From positions 1 through 64,000 of the IMG/VR virus record IMGVR_UViG_3300028612_002727: 64,000 nucleotides of DNA; one strand, 5' to 3'. The notes under the pieces were generated by a model that made no database searches, was not told the DNA's origin, and saw only the letters and a program-made list of their open reading frames with translations. This DNA is from a virus. Made by a program: the position numbers and the translations under genes. The stretch's first letter is position 1. Every line of letters begins with the position of its first letter. Of the stretch, positions 42,622 to 49,836 are shown one piece after another.

Positions 42622-42745
42622 ACGTCAATTTCCAAATTTTAAGTTAATTTCCTAAAAAACTGCGTTACGAGTCGTAAATACACATCAAGAGTGTCGATTC
42701 TCGCAACGCAGCGCAACACAGCGAAGACTTCTCGCTTAATTAGTC

Positions 42746-43141
42746 CTAACCTATAGCCTTCTCCATTGCACCGGCTGAGGATGCGATAGAGGACGCGCAA
42801 GAAATCCCGCAATTGAACCCAAATTCCGCAATGGTTTGCACCAGTTGAAACGAGATATCCAGTTCCACCGCAAGGCGTTCCATTCGACGATGCATTTCGC
42901 CAAGGTCGGCGGTGCCAGGCAATGCCTCAGGTTTACGATACAACCCGATTAACATTTCGATTTGTTTGGCTTTCATGCCCATCACGGTATCCATGACGAC
43001 ACGTTGCGTTTTCGCGAGGCTATCGCCAAGCGGGGTGTTCACGGCTCGAGGGGTGGGGTTAGAGTCAGTACCGGCAGTAGGCTCATGGGGTATTGCGTCG
43101 GGTGAGGTGTGTTCGGTTGAACGGTTAGCGTTCGAGTTCAT
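42746..43141 (-). CDS. Hypothetical 131-residue protein
   Basis: The start is the ATG after a box variant (GGAAATCGACGCTATG). The N-terminal ~40 residues are disordered and rich in Thr, Pro, Asn; the rest is helical (VVMDTVMGMKAKQIEMLIGLY; MHRRMERLAVELDISFQLVQTI) and ends with small residues. No family recognised. Confidence 0.6.
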   Translation of the reverse strand: MNSNANRSTEHTSPDAIPHEPTAGTDSNPTPRAVNTPLGDSLAKTQRVVMDTVMGMKAKQIEMLIGLYRKPEALPGTADLGEMHRRMERLAVELDISFQLVQTIAEFGFNCGISCASSIASSAGAMEKAIG

Positions 43142-43195
43142 AGCGTCGATTTCCTTCAAGTTAATTTCAAGGGTTGCCCCTTAAGTCGAGTTATA

Positions 43196-43215
43196 CGGTG
43201 GGGAGTTCCCCACCG
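43196..43215 (-). repeat. Intercistronic hairpin repeat
   Basis: CGGTGGGGAGTTCCCCACCG, between the non-coding region and the start box of the 131-residue gene. Confidence 0.75.
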
Positions 43216-43500
43216 TCAAGTAAAAATTCAATTTCACCTGAAAAATCACATTTACCCTGTGTCTCCAAGTGTTTTTCGTAAACCGGTCGCGACAGTGGTG
43301 CACTGTCCAAAATCCAAATTTCTCCACACGCAAAAGTCGTTTGGTGGATCACTGCGCCTTGCAGCAAAGAGCAAGGAGGATTTCGCTTAATACTTTTATT
43401 TAAACCTTAAGTATGTTTTAAAAAGTAACGAAGCTTTTTAAAAGTTTAAGTTAGTATTTTTGTTCCCAGTAAAATATATAAATGTACATTATATAACGAT

Positions 43501-43514
43501 AGTTTGTGGGAACA
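43501..43514 (+). repeat. AGTTTRTGGGAACA element, copy 1
   Basis: AGTTTGTGGGAACA, paired with an inverted TGTTCCCA at 43461-43468 across an AT-rich segment. Confidence 0.5.
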
Positions 43515-43657
43515 TTTTTTGAAATAGGGTCGTAGCCCAATAAACCTACGGCATTGCGACTGGGTGCCGCGGTTACCTCGGTTACGCGTAACTGTACAAA
43601 ATTTGCACAGCTACAGGCCGCATTCTTCCGTTTCGAGATTTGCGAAAAATGGCCAAG

Positions 43658-43673
43658 AAAGTTTATGGGAACA
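43658..43673 (+). repeat. AGTTTRTGGGAACA element, copy 2
   Basis: AAAGTTTATGGGAACA, identical to the copy at 43753-43768 over 16 bases. Confidence 0.6.
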
Positions 43674-43702
43674 GAAAGTCTAAGTATTTGTATTTTAGTT
43701 AT

Positions 43703-44005
43703 TTATTTTAGTCTTAATCTTTCTTTTGAGGCTTTCGTGTTAGTTCTGTCAAAAAGTTTATGGGAACACGCGTTAACTGGGCTTGGATTCGCCCTTTGAG
43801 TGTCTGTTTTTGCTTTTCTAAGTAGAGTGGCGGCCTCACAAACTAGTAGGATGTTATGCTGCTCAGGGTAGGTTTCAGGGTCTAGGTTTGAGAGTTGTTC
43901 TAGCGTAATACCACCCATTTCAGGTAACCCAATGATGTAGTTTAACCCCCCGTATTCGAGTTCAAATAACCCCGTCGTTTTCTGATAATTTACACGTAAT
44001 GCCAT
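43703..44005 (-). CDS. Hypothetical 100-residue protein
   Basis: The start box GGAGAATCGACGATG ends at the ATG. The N-terminal ~65 residues look folded (ELEYGGLNYIIGLPEMGGITLEQL); the tail is basic (ERLRLK). The tail is partly encoded by one copy of the AGTTTATGGGAACA element, so it may have been extended into control DNA. Confidence 0.6.
   Translation of the reverse strand: MALRVNYQKTTGLFELEYGGLNYIIGLPEMGGITLEQLSNLDPETYPEQHNILLVCEAATLLRKAKTDTQRANPSPVNACSHKLFDRTNTKASKERLRLK
43753..43768 (+). repeat. AGTTTRTGGGAACA element, copy 3
   Basis: AAAGTTTATGGGAACA, here inside the C-terminal codons of the 100-residue minus-strand gene. Confidence 0.6.
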
Positions 44006-44032
44006 CGTCGATTCTCCAGTTTTTTGCCTCTT

Positions 44033-44054
44033 GTGGTGGGGAGTTCCCTACCAC
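44033..44054 (-). repeat. Intercistronic hairpin repeat
   Basis: GTGGTGGGGAGTTCCCTACCAC, one mismatch from the common form, upstream of the start box of the 100-residue gene. Confidence 0.7.
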
Positions 44055-44278
44055 TTAGGCGGTTAAATGTGCCACCCTGTAAGCCTGAAAATGCTTTACA
44101 AGGTTTGGCACGGGTTCTATATTCTCATGCGAGAAGCTTGGATAGAGGGTTTATATTTGAAATCGGCGCTGCTCCAATTTCCGCAATGTCAAACCTCAAG
44201 CCGAATTTTTCGTTCTTTTTCTTAGAACGATAATCCACCCGCAAGCCCAAATCATTCTACTAATTAGAATGTTCAAGC

Positions 44279-44491
44279 CTACTTTTCGTTACCTGGGACT
44301 TTTTTCGCGGCTTCACGATTGGCTTTAGCGCCAAAAACCACCAGCAAAAGCAGTGGCACCCCTGCAAAGCTAGACACATCCACCAGCGCCATCATTTCAC
44401 GGCCATAAACCACCAGCGCGAGACCCGCCACCAGCAAAAACAGGTGAATAAACGCCCCCAGTACCATTACTATTTTTCTACCTAATTCCAT
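44279..44491 (-). CDS. Small two-helix membrane protein
   Basis: 70 residues with two membrane helices (IVMVLGAFIHLFLLVAGLALVVYG; VDVSSFAGVPLLLLVVFGA) and a basic tail (NREAAKKVPGNEK). The start is the ATG ending the box AAGGAAATTGACGATG; the longer frame upstream is leader DNA. The function is unknown. Confidence 0.65.
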   Translation of the reverse strand: MELGRKIVMVLGAFIHLFLLVAGLALVVYGREMMALVDVSSFAGVPLLLLVVFGAKANREAAKKVPGNEK

Positions 44492-44539
44492 CGTCAATTT
44501 CCTTCTCGTTTCACGTTTCTCGTTTCTTGGTTTGCGGGT

Positions 44540-44559
44540 TGGTGGGGAGTTCCCCACCA
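44540..44559 (-). repeat. Intercistronic hairpin repeat in duplicated leader, copy 1
   Basis: TGGTGGGGAGTTCCCCACCA, flanked by GGGTTG and CAACCC that extend the stem. It belongs to a ~75-bp leader that recurs at 44844-44912. Confidence 0.75.
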
Positions 44560-44567
44560 GCAACCCT

Positions 44568-44843
44568 TTAGTGTAATCTCGCTAAAATTTCTTGAACACG
44601 CGGATCTTCTAATACCCCTTCCATTTCCACGTTATACATAGTTGTTACCCCAAGGTGTTCCTGGGGGGAGCCCCAGTTAAACCGAGCGATACAACGAAGG
44701 TTATGCTCCCAGAATCGCTTAAGTTGCGCCGTAGTCCCAACCACTTCGGTTTGTTTTCGACCTTCACCAGCGGCACTACCATAAAGAGTTTGCTTTATAA
44801 AAAAGCCCTTACTTTGTCGAGCTAAATTCTTAGGTATTTTCAT
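44568..44843 (-). CDS. Hypothetical 91-residue protein
   Basis: The ATG ends the start box. Basic N-terminus (KIPKNLARQSKGFFIKQTLYG), then TAQLKRFWEHNLRCIARFNWG and an acidic end. The frame upstream runs into an AC microsatellite and is not coding. No family recognised. Confidence 0.6.
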   Translation of the reverse strand: MKIPKNLARQSKGFFIKQTLYGSAAGEGRKQTEVVGTTAQLKRFWEHNLRCIARFNWGSPQEHLGVTTMYNVEMEGVLEDPRVQEILARLH

Positions 44844-44884
44844 CGTCAATTTCCTTCTCGTTTCACGTTTCTTGGTTTGCGGGT

Positions 44885-44904
44885 TGGTGGGGAGTTCCCC
44901 ACCA
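44885..44904 (-). repeat. Intercistronic hairpin repeat in duplicated leader, copy 2
   Basis: TGGTGGGGAGTTCCCCACCA with the same flanks as the copy at 44540. The two leaders differ mainly by one extra 7-base unit. Confidence 0.75.
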
Positions 44905-45038
44905 GCAACCCCGCGACAGTGAGCCGTACCGCGTGACTCAAATTCTCTTTGCGCGCAAATTACCCCACGTGCTAACCCCTCAACCCTAGAGCCAAGAGCC
45001 ACACCGCACACGTTATAAAAAAAAAAACCTACGTACAT

Positions 45039-45079
45039 GTACACACACACACACACACATACACACACACACACACACC
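45039..45079. repeat. AC dinucleotide microsatellite
   Basis: Two runs of nine AC units interrupted by AT, just after an A12 run (about 45017-45027). Such simple repeats are rare in phage DNA and prone to length change. Confidence 0.95.
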
Positions 45080-45140
45080 CACGCCTATACGCGGCTATAC
45101 TGGTTTTTCCTAGCTGTCAACAAAAATTTTGCAAAATTAA

Positions 45141-45177
45141 AAAAGCGATTAAACCCCGTAAGGCTTAATCGTTTTTT
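45141..45177 (-). terminator. Rho-independent terminator after the ETKA-repeat gene
   Basis: A CGATTAA / TTAATCG stem is flanked by A and T runs on both sides, so it can work in both directions. It lies downstream of the minus-strand gene that stops at 45217. Confidence 0.7.
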
Positions 45178-45187
45178 CAATTTGTAA

Positions 45188-45207
45188 TGGTGGGGAACAC
45201 CCCACCA
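45188..45207 (-). repeat. Intercistronic hairpin repeat
   Basis: TGGTGGGG-AACA-CCCCACCA just downstream of the ETKA-repeat gene; here it is not followed by a start box but by the terminator at 45141. Confidence 0.75.
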
Positions 45208-45216
45208 CCTACCCGC

Positions 45217-46044
45217 TTACTTTTCCATCTGTGCTAGGATATCGGCGCGGACTGATTCAGCGAGCTTGTGCATTTCACCCCCCACCATAGCGCGGTATTT
45301 TTTCGGTAGACCACCGGCGTCCAGTTGTTCCATGTGATCATTCACTAGCGCTTTCACATGGCTTTCAACTTTTGCAAGCATTTGGGTTAATGCCTTGTGC
45401 ACGTTGGTATCTGCGGCGCGTTGTGCCTCGCCCTTGTCGGCATTATCCTTAGCATTGGCCGTTGTGCTTTTTGGCGTTTCAGCCTTGGTTTCAGCCTTGG
45501 TTTCTGCCTTGGTTTCATCCTTGGTTTCAGCCTTGGTTTCAGCCTTGGTTTCTGCCTTGGTTTCATCCTTAGGCAAATAACCCCCTAAAAATTCGAGCCA
45601 TTCTTTTCTGTTAACAGGTGCGCCCATCTCGCCGTATATATCAGCGTCCAAAATGCGATCGGCTAGCTGTGCAAAAGTGCCTTTAAATTCCAGCGCCTTA
45701 AGGCTGTCAAAAAACTTGGTGAAATATTGGCGATTCTCGCTTACATATTTTGCGTAGTCCTTCCAGAAACCTTTCGCCTGTTGATATAAGCGACTAGTGT
45801 CACGGTTGGTACGGGTGCGCTGGTTAGCCGGTACGCCGTATAAATCTAAACAGGTGGCGGTATCAATTCCTTTTTCCATGTTGTGCGCCGTAGCAATGCA
45901 AGCAATAGCCATTTTCACAGCGGGGACGCGTTTAGCGTTTTTATCCGCCGTAGTTAACACGGTAGCGAATTGGTTTAAGTCGAATGCCTTAGGTGCAGTG
46001 GTGGCAGTGGTGTTTTTTGGTGCTGGTTTGGTTGATGTAGTCAT
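45217..46044 (-). CDS. Hypothetical protein with ETKA repeats
   Basis: 275 residues. After a Thr/Pro-rich start, residues ~20-155 are helical (FATVLTTADKNAKRVPAVKMAIACIATA; FWKDYAKYVSENRQYFTKFFDSL). Residues ~160-190 are ETKA/ETKD repeats, then a charged linker and a helical end (HKALTQMLAKVESHVKALVNDHMEQL). The leader GGAAATCGACAAATG is a box variant. No family recognised. Confidence 0.65.
   Translation of the reverse strand: MTTSTKPAPKNTTATTAPKAFDLNQFATVLTTADKNAKRVPAVKMAIACIATAHNMEKGIDTATCLDLYGVPANQRTRTNRDTSRLYQQAKGFWKDYAKYVSENRQYFTKFFDSLKALEFKGTFAQLADRILDADIYGEMGAPVNRKEWLEFLGGYLPKDETKAETKAETKAETKDETKAETKAETKAETPKSTTANAKDNADKGEAQRAADTNVHKALTQMLAKVESHVKALVNDHMEQLDAGGLPKKYRAMVGGEMHKLAESVRADILAQMEK
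45477..45572. repeat. 12-bp in-frame tandem repeat (ETKA/ETKD)
   Basis: About eight copies of GGTTTCAGCCTT and close variants, encoding ETKA or ETKD on the minus strand. Confidence 0.92.
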
Positions 46045-46075
46045 TTGTCGATTTCCTTAAAAGTTAATTGTTAGT

Positions 46076-46093
46076 GGTGGGGACTTCCCCACC
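46076..46093 (-). repeat. Intercistronic hairpin repeat
   Basis: GGTGGGG-ACTT-CCCCACC, rightmost copy, upstream of the start box of the ETKA-repeat gene. Confidence 0.75.
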
Positions 46094-46231
46094 GGTTAGA
46101 GCAGTAAAACGGGTGTTGCTCGAACGTGATTCACTATATAAGGGGGGGTGGTTTTTATGCAAGAAAATGGCTTGATATAGTGGGGTTGCCCCAACACTCC
46201 ACCTGAAAAATTTTTGGGATTTTGGGAGGTA

Positions 46232-46301
46232 GTATCTAAACCCTCAATCCTAGAAACTAGAAACTCAACCCTAGAAACTCAACCCTAGAAACTAGAAACA
46301 A
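46232..46301. repeat. Tandem CTCAACCCTAGAAA repeat
   Basis: Imperfect 14- to 20-base units CTCAACCCTAGAAA and CTAGAAACTAGAAA in a non-coding stretch. Confidence 0.75.
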
Positions 46302-46340
46302 AAGTGAGGAACGCGGGACTGGGGTGGTGGCCTAAAAGAA

Positions 46341-46367
46341 AACCCTCAGCTTTTTGAGCTGAGGGTT
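46341..46367 (-). terminator. Rho-independent terminator
   Basis: A perfect AACCCTCAGCT / AGCTGAGGGTT stem with a five-base loop is followed on the minus strand by TTCTTTT. Confidence 0.8.
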
Positions 46368-46672
46368 TGAGACAATTATTTGCCTTAGGCGTTAATTGTA
46401 GATTTCCGAAACAATTAAACAACATGGTCAAGTGTCTTGGAACGTTCGTCGATTTCCTGATTGTGGTGCCTGATAAACCCCTGATTATTTTGGGGTCTCT
46501 CGGCGACGTAGACTAAAGTATAGGATTTGGTCTGGTTGGTCAACGGGGTAAAAAGCGCAAATAAGGTTCGGCCTATATTACCAATACGTCAAATTGGACT
46601 GGGGGTAACACAGGAAAATTGTGCAAAGTAAAGAGAAAACATAGGCTACAGAGGGGGTGAGTGTAACCCAAA

Positions 46673-46721
46673 AAAGGCAAGAAAATTTTTTGTAAAAATG
46701 TGAACTTTTTTTCTTGCCTTT
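46673..46721 (-). terminator. Terminator of the SF3 helicase gene
   Basis: A 13-bp AAAGGCAAGAAAA / TTTTCTTGCCTTT stem around a 23-base AT-rich loop, followed by TTT on the minus strand, starts 18 bases after the helicase stop. Confidence 0.7.
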
Positions 46722-46738
46722 CAGTAGGTGTTTATTAA

Positions 46739-49234
46739 TTAGCCGTTCAAATTAACTTCCAAGCCGTAATATTGGATAACTAATCTATTTTTTGAATCAC
46801 GGCCTAAGACTTGAAGAAATTGATAGAGGTTACTGAGCTCTTTAGTTCTTCGATAAAAGTCGCCTTCGTCTACAGCGGCACCGTTTTTAAATTCTTTAAC
46901 GGAGGCACAATAAAGCGTATACAAATCTCGGCCGGAAATTGCGTTAAGTGTTTTTAGTTCCTCAAGCAACTCATCTTTTGGGAGTGACTTAAGTACCGCC
47001 ATCATCGAATCGTCACTGAGAGAAATGTACCCTGAGGCCTCAAAGAAAAACCGGACATTGTTATTCATCTGGCCAAGCTGGCGCGTCAACTCCTGATGGG
47101 ATTCGGGTAAGGTGTAATCTCTTTGGCTAATCAATCGGGGGTAGGCCTGAATTGCCCACGAGATAATTTTGTCTTTTTCAGCCGAGACGATTTTATTGCC
47201 GATATCTAGCACCCTTTGCTCTTGAGGGATAGGGTGTTTCATATCCAATATTAACCATCTACGGGTGAACCCTTCTGAGAAATCTTTGGTTTTTGGTAGA
47301 TGGTTAGACGCGAACCAGTGGGTCGCTTGCGGGTGTAGCGTCACATGTTGGCTGGCGGTTTTCTTTAAGGTTATCTCCGTGCCATCAACGATATCTTTGA
47401 AACGTTGGCTATTTATTTTTTCGTCTTCTGAAAGTTCCCCACACAAGTTAAGTAATTTATTAGTGAGCGCGGCCAAAGAGTCGTTATCGTGCCATTTGTT
47501 AGGGGGCAGTGATACGCGTTTTTGTACAGGGATGAGTCCCCGTATGATGTTCAGGATTTGGCTTTTGCCTGACTTTGGGGTGCCATGTAGCAATATGGCT
47601 CGTTGAAAAAGGGTACCGGTATTGAAGAACGTGGAGGCCATGGCTTCTTGCAGCGCTAAAATACTGTCTTCATCATGTGGCCACAATTGATTTAAAAATC
47701 GGCCAAAGCGTTTTGGCGGATTAAGCTGTTCTGGGTCAAACGTGAATGGCAACGTATAGGTTAATCCCATATCTGGATCATGCGGAAGCAATTGTAGACT
47801 AGGGCTAACAAACCCGTTGTTGAAGTTAACTCCGGTGGAGCTGACACGACGCAGGGGTAGGGCAAGTTTGTTTTTCACTGCCGTAAGAATGGCATTCATG
47901 TTTCGAGTCCCTTTAAGCGTGAAGCTTGACGGGAAGTAGGTGTTTATGATGTTAGTAATTTCATAATCTTCTAAAGGGCGCCAGTGTGTTCCCTCCCAGC
48001 GAAACAAATGCTGGGCATCTACCCCCGAATCGAATCGATGTTCGGTTTGACTGGTGAGAAAATTAACAACGTTGTGAACGATGGCCGGCAGATTAACAAC
48101 CCCTTTCGCTTGGAGTCGCAATTTGTTTATTTGGCTCTCCATTTTGCTCATGTTCAGTTTCATTCCCGACTGTCGAGAGATATATCGCTTAAGCTGGTCG
48201 GACTCGAGTTTAGTGATGGTGAACGAACGGGCGATTTCTTCCATAGCACGTTGGCATGCAGCAAGCATTTTGGTCTCATCCCCGATAGCCTCGGACATTT
48301 GTTCGAAAACATACTCTTGTAACTGGCTATAATTTAATTGTGCGTCCTTTTTGGTGAACGGAATCGCGTACTTTTCCTTCAAGGTACTACCTATTTGCTT
48401 GTCCCAAGCGGGAGGGAGCTTAAGGTTGTAAGTAATACGCATTTGATAGATAAGTGAGAAAAAAGCTTGAAAATAGGCCTGTTTTTGATGATTTGGCGGG
48501 ATTTCGTCAAAATTTTGACAAAAACTATCATAAAGTGCATCAATCTCTTGCAAAATGGGCAAAAGTGTCGTGTTTTCTTCACAATTGAATAAAAAATCGA
48601 AGCAAAAATGTGTGAGGTAGCTACGTATTTTTACGTCCAACTGTGTGAGAGTGTGTAATTGTTCGTTGGATTCAGCTTTATAGGGCTCTTTTTGAACCTC
48701 AATGTTGGGTAGAATATCTTCAACCAGCGTCACAATATCACTCGGGTTATATACCGGTAAGTTATCCACCATTTCTTGGGTCGGTATCTGCGTATGATTA
48801 TTTAGTACGATACAAGTATCTTCGGCGAGAAACGAAAGTAACGACCCGTCGTGGCCGGTGCCAAAGAGGGTGAAGGAAGCTATATCATTTAGGGTTGCAT
48901 CCGAGGGGATCTTAAAAATTAAATAGTGCATGTTCGCGGATGAAACTACCCAGCAATTGGAGGGCATGCTTTGAGTTAACGCCAATTTCAAGTCACTTTG
49001 CTGTTGCGTTAAGGCCAGCGCCCCCAGGGCATGTTCGGGTTGTTTTTCTAAAGGCAGGCCTAAAAGAATACCGCAGAGTTTATCTGCGTGAACCGATTGC
49101 CAATTCTTTTGATGTAGTGACTGGGTGGCAAGGGCAATTTTATCTTGAGGTATGGCCGGAAGTTTTGAGCGTTTGAATAACGGGATAGTTGGGACACCTA
49201 CCGTAAATAGTGATTTAGATAGTGATGTGTACAT
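46739..49234 (-). CDS. D5-like primase/SF3 helicase
   Basis: 831 residues. The N-terminal ~200 residues may be a primase/polymerase-like domain (IPLFKRSKLPAIP, HYLIFKIP, GHDGSLLSF), though catalytic residues are not clear. The C-terminal half is a superfamily 3 helicase of phage D5 type: ILLHGTPKSGKSQIL as Walker A (~540), LLNLCGELSEDEKI as Walker B (~590), and HWFASNHLPKTKDFSEGFTRRWLIL as motif C and arginine finger (split near 637-660). SF3 helicases start replication at phage origins. The start overlaps no box; it follows the upstream gene by four bases. Confidence 0.88.
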   Translation of the reverse strand: MYTSLSKSLFTVGVPTIPLFKRSKLPAIPQDKIALATQSLHQKNWQSVHADKLCGILLGLPLEKQPEHALGALALTQQQSDLKLALTQSMPSNCWVVSSANMHYLIFKIPSDATLNDIASFTLFGTGHDGSLLSFLAEDTCIVLNNHTQIPTQEMVDNLPVYNPSDIVTLVEDILPNIEVQKEPYKAESNEQLHTLTQLDVKIRSYLTHFCFDFLFNCEENTTLLPILQEIDALYDSFCQNFDEIPPNHQKQAYFQAFFSLIYQMRITYNLKLPPAWDKQIGSTLKEKYAIPFTKKDAQLNYSQLQEYVFEQMSEAIGDETKMLAACQRAMEEIARSFTITKLESDQLKRYISRQSGMKLNMSKMESQINKLRLQAKGVVNLPAIVHNVVNFLTSQTEHRFDSGVDAQHLFRWEGTHWRPLEDYEITNIINTYFPSSFTLKGTRNMNAILTAVKNKLALPLRRVSSTGVNFNNGFVSPSLQLLPHDPDMGLTYTLPFTFDPEQLNPPKRFGRFLNQLWPHDEDSILALQEAMASTFFNTGTLFQRAILLHGTPKSGKSQILNIIRGLIPVQKRVSLPPNKWHDNDSLAALTNKLLNLCGELSEDEKINSQRFKDIVDGTEITLKKTASQHVTLHPQATHWFASNHLPKTKDFSEGFTRRWLILDMKHPIPQEQRVLDIGNKIVSAEKDKIISWAIQAYPRLISQRDYTLPESHQELTRQLGQMNNNVRFFFEASGYISLSDDSMMAVLKSLPKDELLEELKTLNAISGRDLYTLYCASVKEFKNGAAVDEGDFYRRTKELSNLYQFLQVLGRDSKNRLVIQYYGLEVNLNG

Positions 49235-49238
49235 TTGG

Positions 49239-49724
49239 CTACTCCTGATTAAGCTTCAATTTCATTTCGTCCACGAACTCGGAAAGCTGAGACGGGTCTA
49301 GGTAGCGCTCCATCATGTCGAGAATAAATGTTTTGAATACACCGAACTGCTTAATACCTGAGGCCCTTTCCTGTACGTCGAGTATTTTCTCCATTAGTGA
49401 CACCATGGTTCTAAAGGTGCTTGTCATTTCACTGGTATCACGGGCGTTTAAGTCCGACTTAAAATTTTTCATATCTCGATAAAGTTGAAGCGCTTCAATC
49501 TCGAAGTCCGGCACCTCGTTAGGGTCCTCAACGTCCGAAGCGGTTACGGAGGTTGCTTTTGGTGCTGATTCAAAGAGGCTTTTTAGAAGGTCAATATCGG
49601 GGCCAGAGTATGGACAATCTTCATCGTTGAGATATTCGGGGTCTGACTCAATGAGCTTTTTCCACGTGTTAAGTGTGGTACGTAGAGCAGGGGATAATTC
49701 AGGATAAAATTTTGGCTGTTGCAT
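49239..49724 (-). CDS. Helical protein next to terminase, possible terminase small subunit
   Basis: 161 residues. The C-terminal half is helical (TFRTMVSLMEKILDVQERASGI; FVDEMKLKLNQE) and could oligomerise, as small terminase subunits do, and its N-terminal half carries an acidic GPDIDLLKSLFESAP segment. It sits beside the large subunit but on the opposite strand and in an operon with the SF3 helicase, so this is a guess from position. Start box GGAATCGACGATG. Confidence 0.45.
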   Translation of the reverse strand: MQQPKFYPELSPALRTTLNTWKKLIESDPEYLNDEDCPYSGPDIDLLKSLFESAPKATSVTASDVEDPNEVPDFEIEALQLYRDMKNFKSDLNARDTSEMTSTFRTMVSLMEKILDVQERASGIKQFGVFKTFILDMMERYLDPSQLSEFVDEMKLKLNQE

Positions 49725-49740
49725 CGTCGATTCCTCTTTA

Positions 49741-49797
49741 ATTATAGGTTAAATATCATACCGCAATATTGCCTGTATAGTCCGTAAAGCGTATTCT
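49741..49797. promoter_or_regulatory. Divergent early/late promoter region
   Basis: Plus strand: TTGCCT (49769-49774), a 17-base spacer and TATTCT (49792-49797) form a plausible sigma70-like late promoter. Minus strand: a perfect TATAAT (complement of 49741-49746) lies before the box of the 161-residue gene, without a clear -35. Both assignments are by eye. Confidence 0.35.
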
Positions 49798-49836
49798 TTA
49801 GCGAAAATAGACTAATTGACGATAATTGAGGTGGCC

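Larger units (their letters stand above)
43142..43702. other. Non-coding region, candidate origin or control region
   Basis: About 560 bases without a supported gene. It holds the hairpin repeat at 43196, a very AT-rich stretch (about 43380-43520), and copies of an AGTTTRTGGGAACA element at 43501 and 43658, with an inverted TGTTCCCA at 43461; a further copy at 43753 is in the next gene. AT-rich DNA beside repeated short elements resembles an iteron-type origin or multi-operator region. No ORF here has a convincing start. Confidence 0.45.
46045..46738. other. Non-coding region between early and accessory units
   Basis: About 690 bases with no supported gene. It holds a hairpin repeat (46076), a tandem repeat (46242), a terminator (46341), an orphan start-box sequence (about 46443-46460, GGAAATCGACGAACG in place of GACGATG) and the terminator of the SF3 helicase gene (46673). 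Decayed gene remains or a promoter for the 275-residue gene may lie here. Confidence 0.5.

Noticed and set aside
43554-43799. 81-residue plus-strand gene in the non-coding region
   Set aside because: It overlaps the minus-strand gene at 43703-44005, which has a start box; the frame lacks a ribosome site and family features.
44844-45074. N-terminal extension of the 91-residue gene through MCVCVCVC
   Set aside because: It is translation of the AC microsatellite and leader; the start box marks the ATG at 44843.
46292-46426. 45-codon minus-strand frame after the orphan start box
   Set aside because: It runs through a terminator hairpin and tandem repeats and has no ribosome site.
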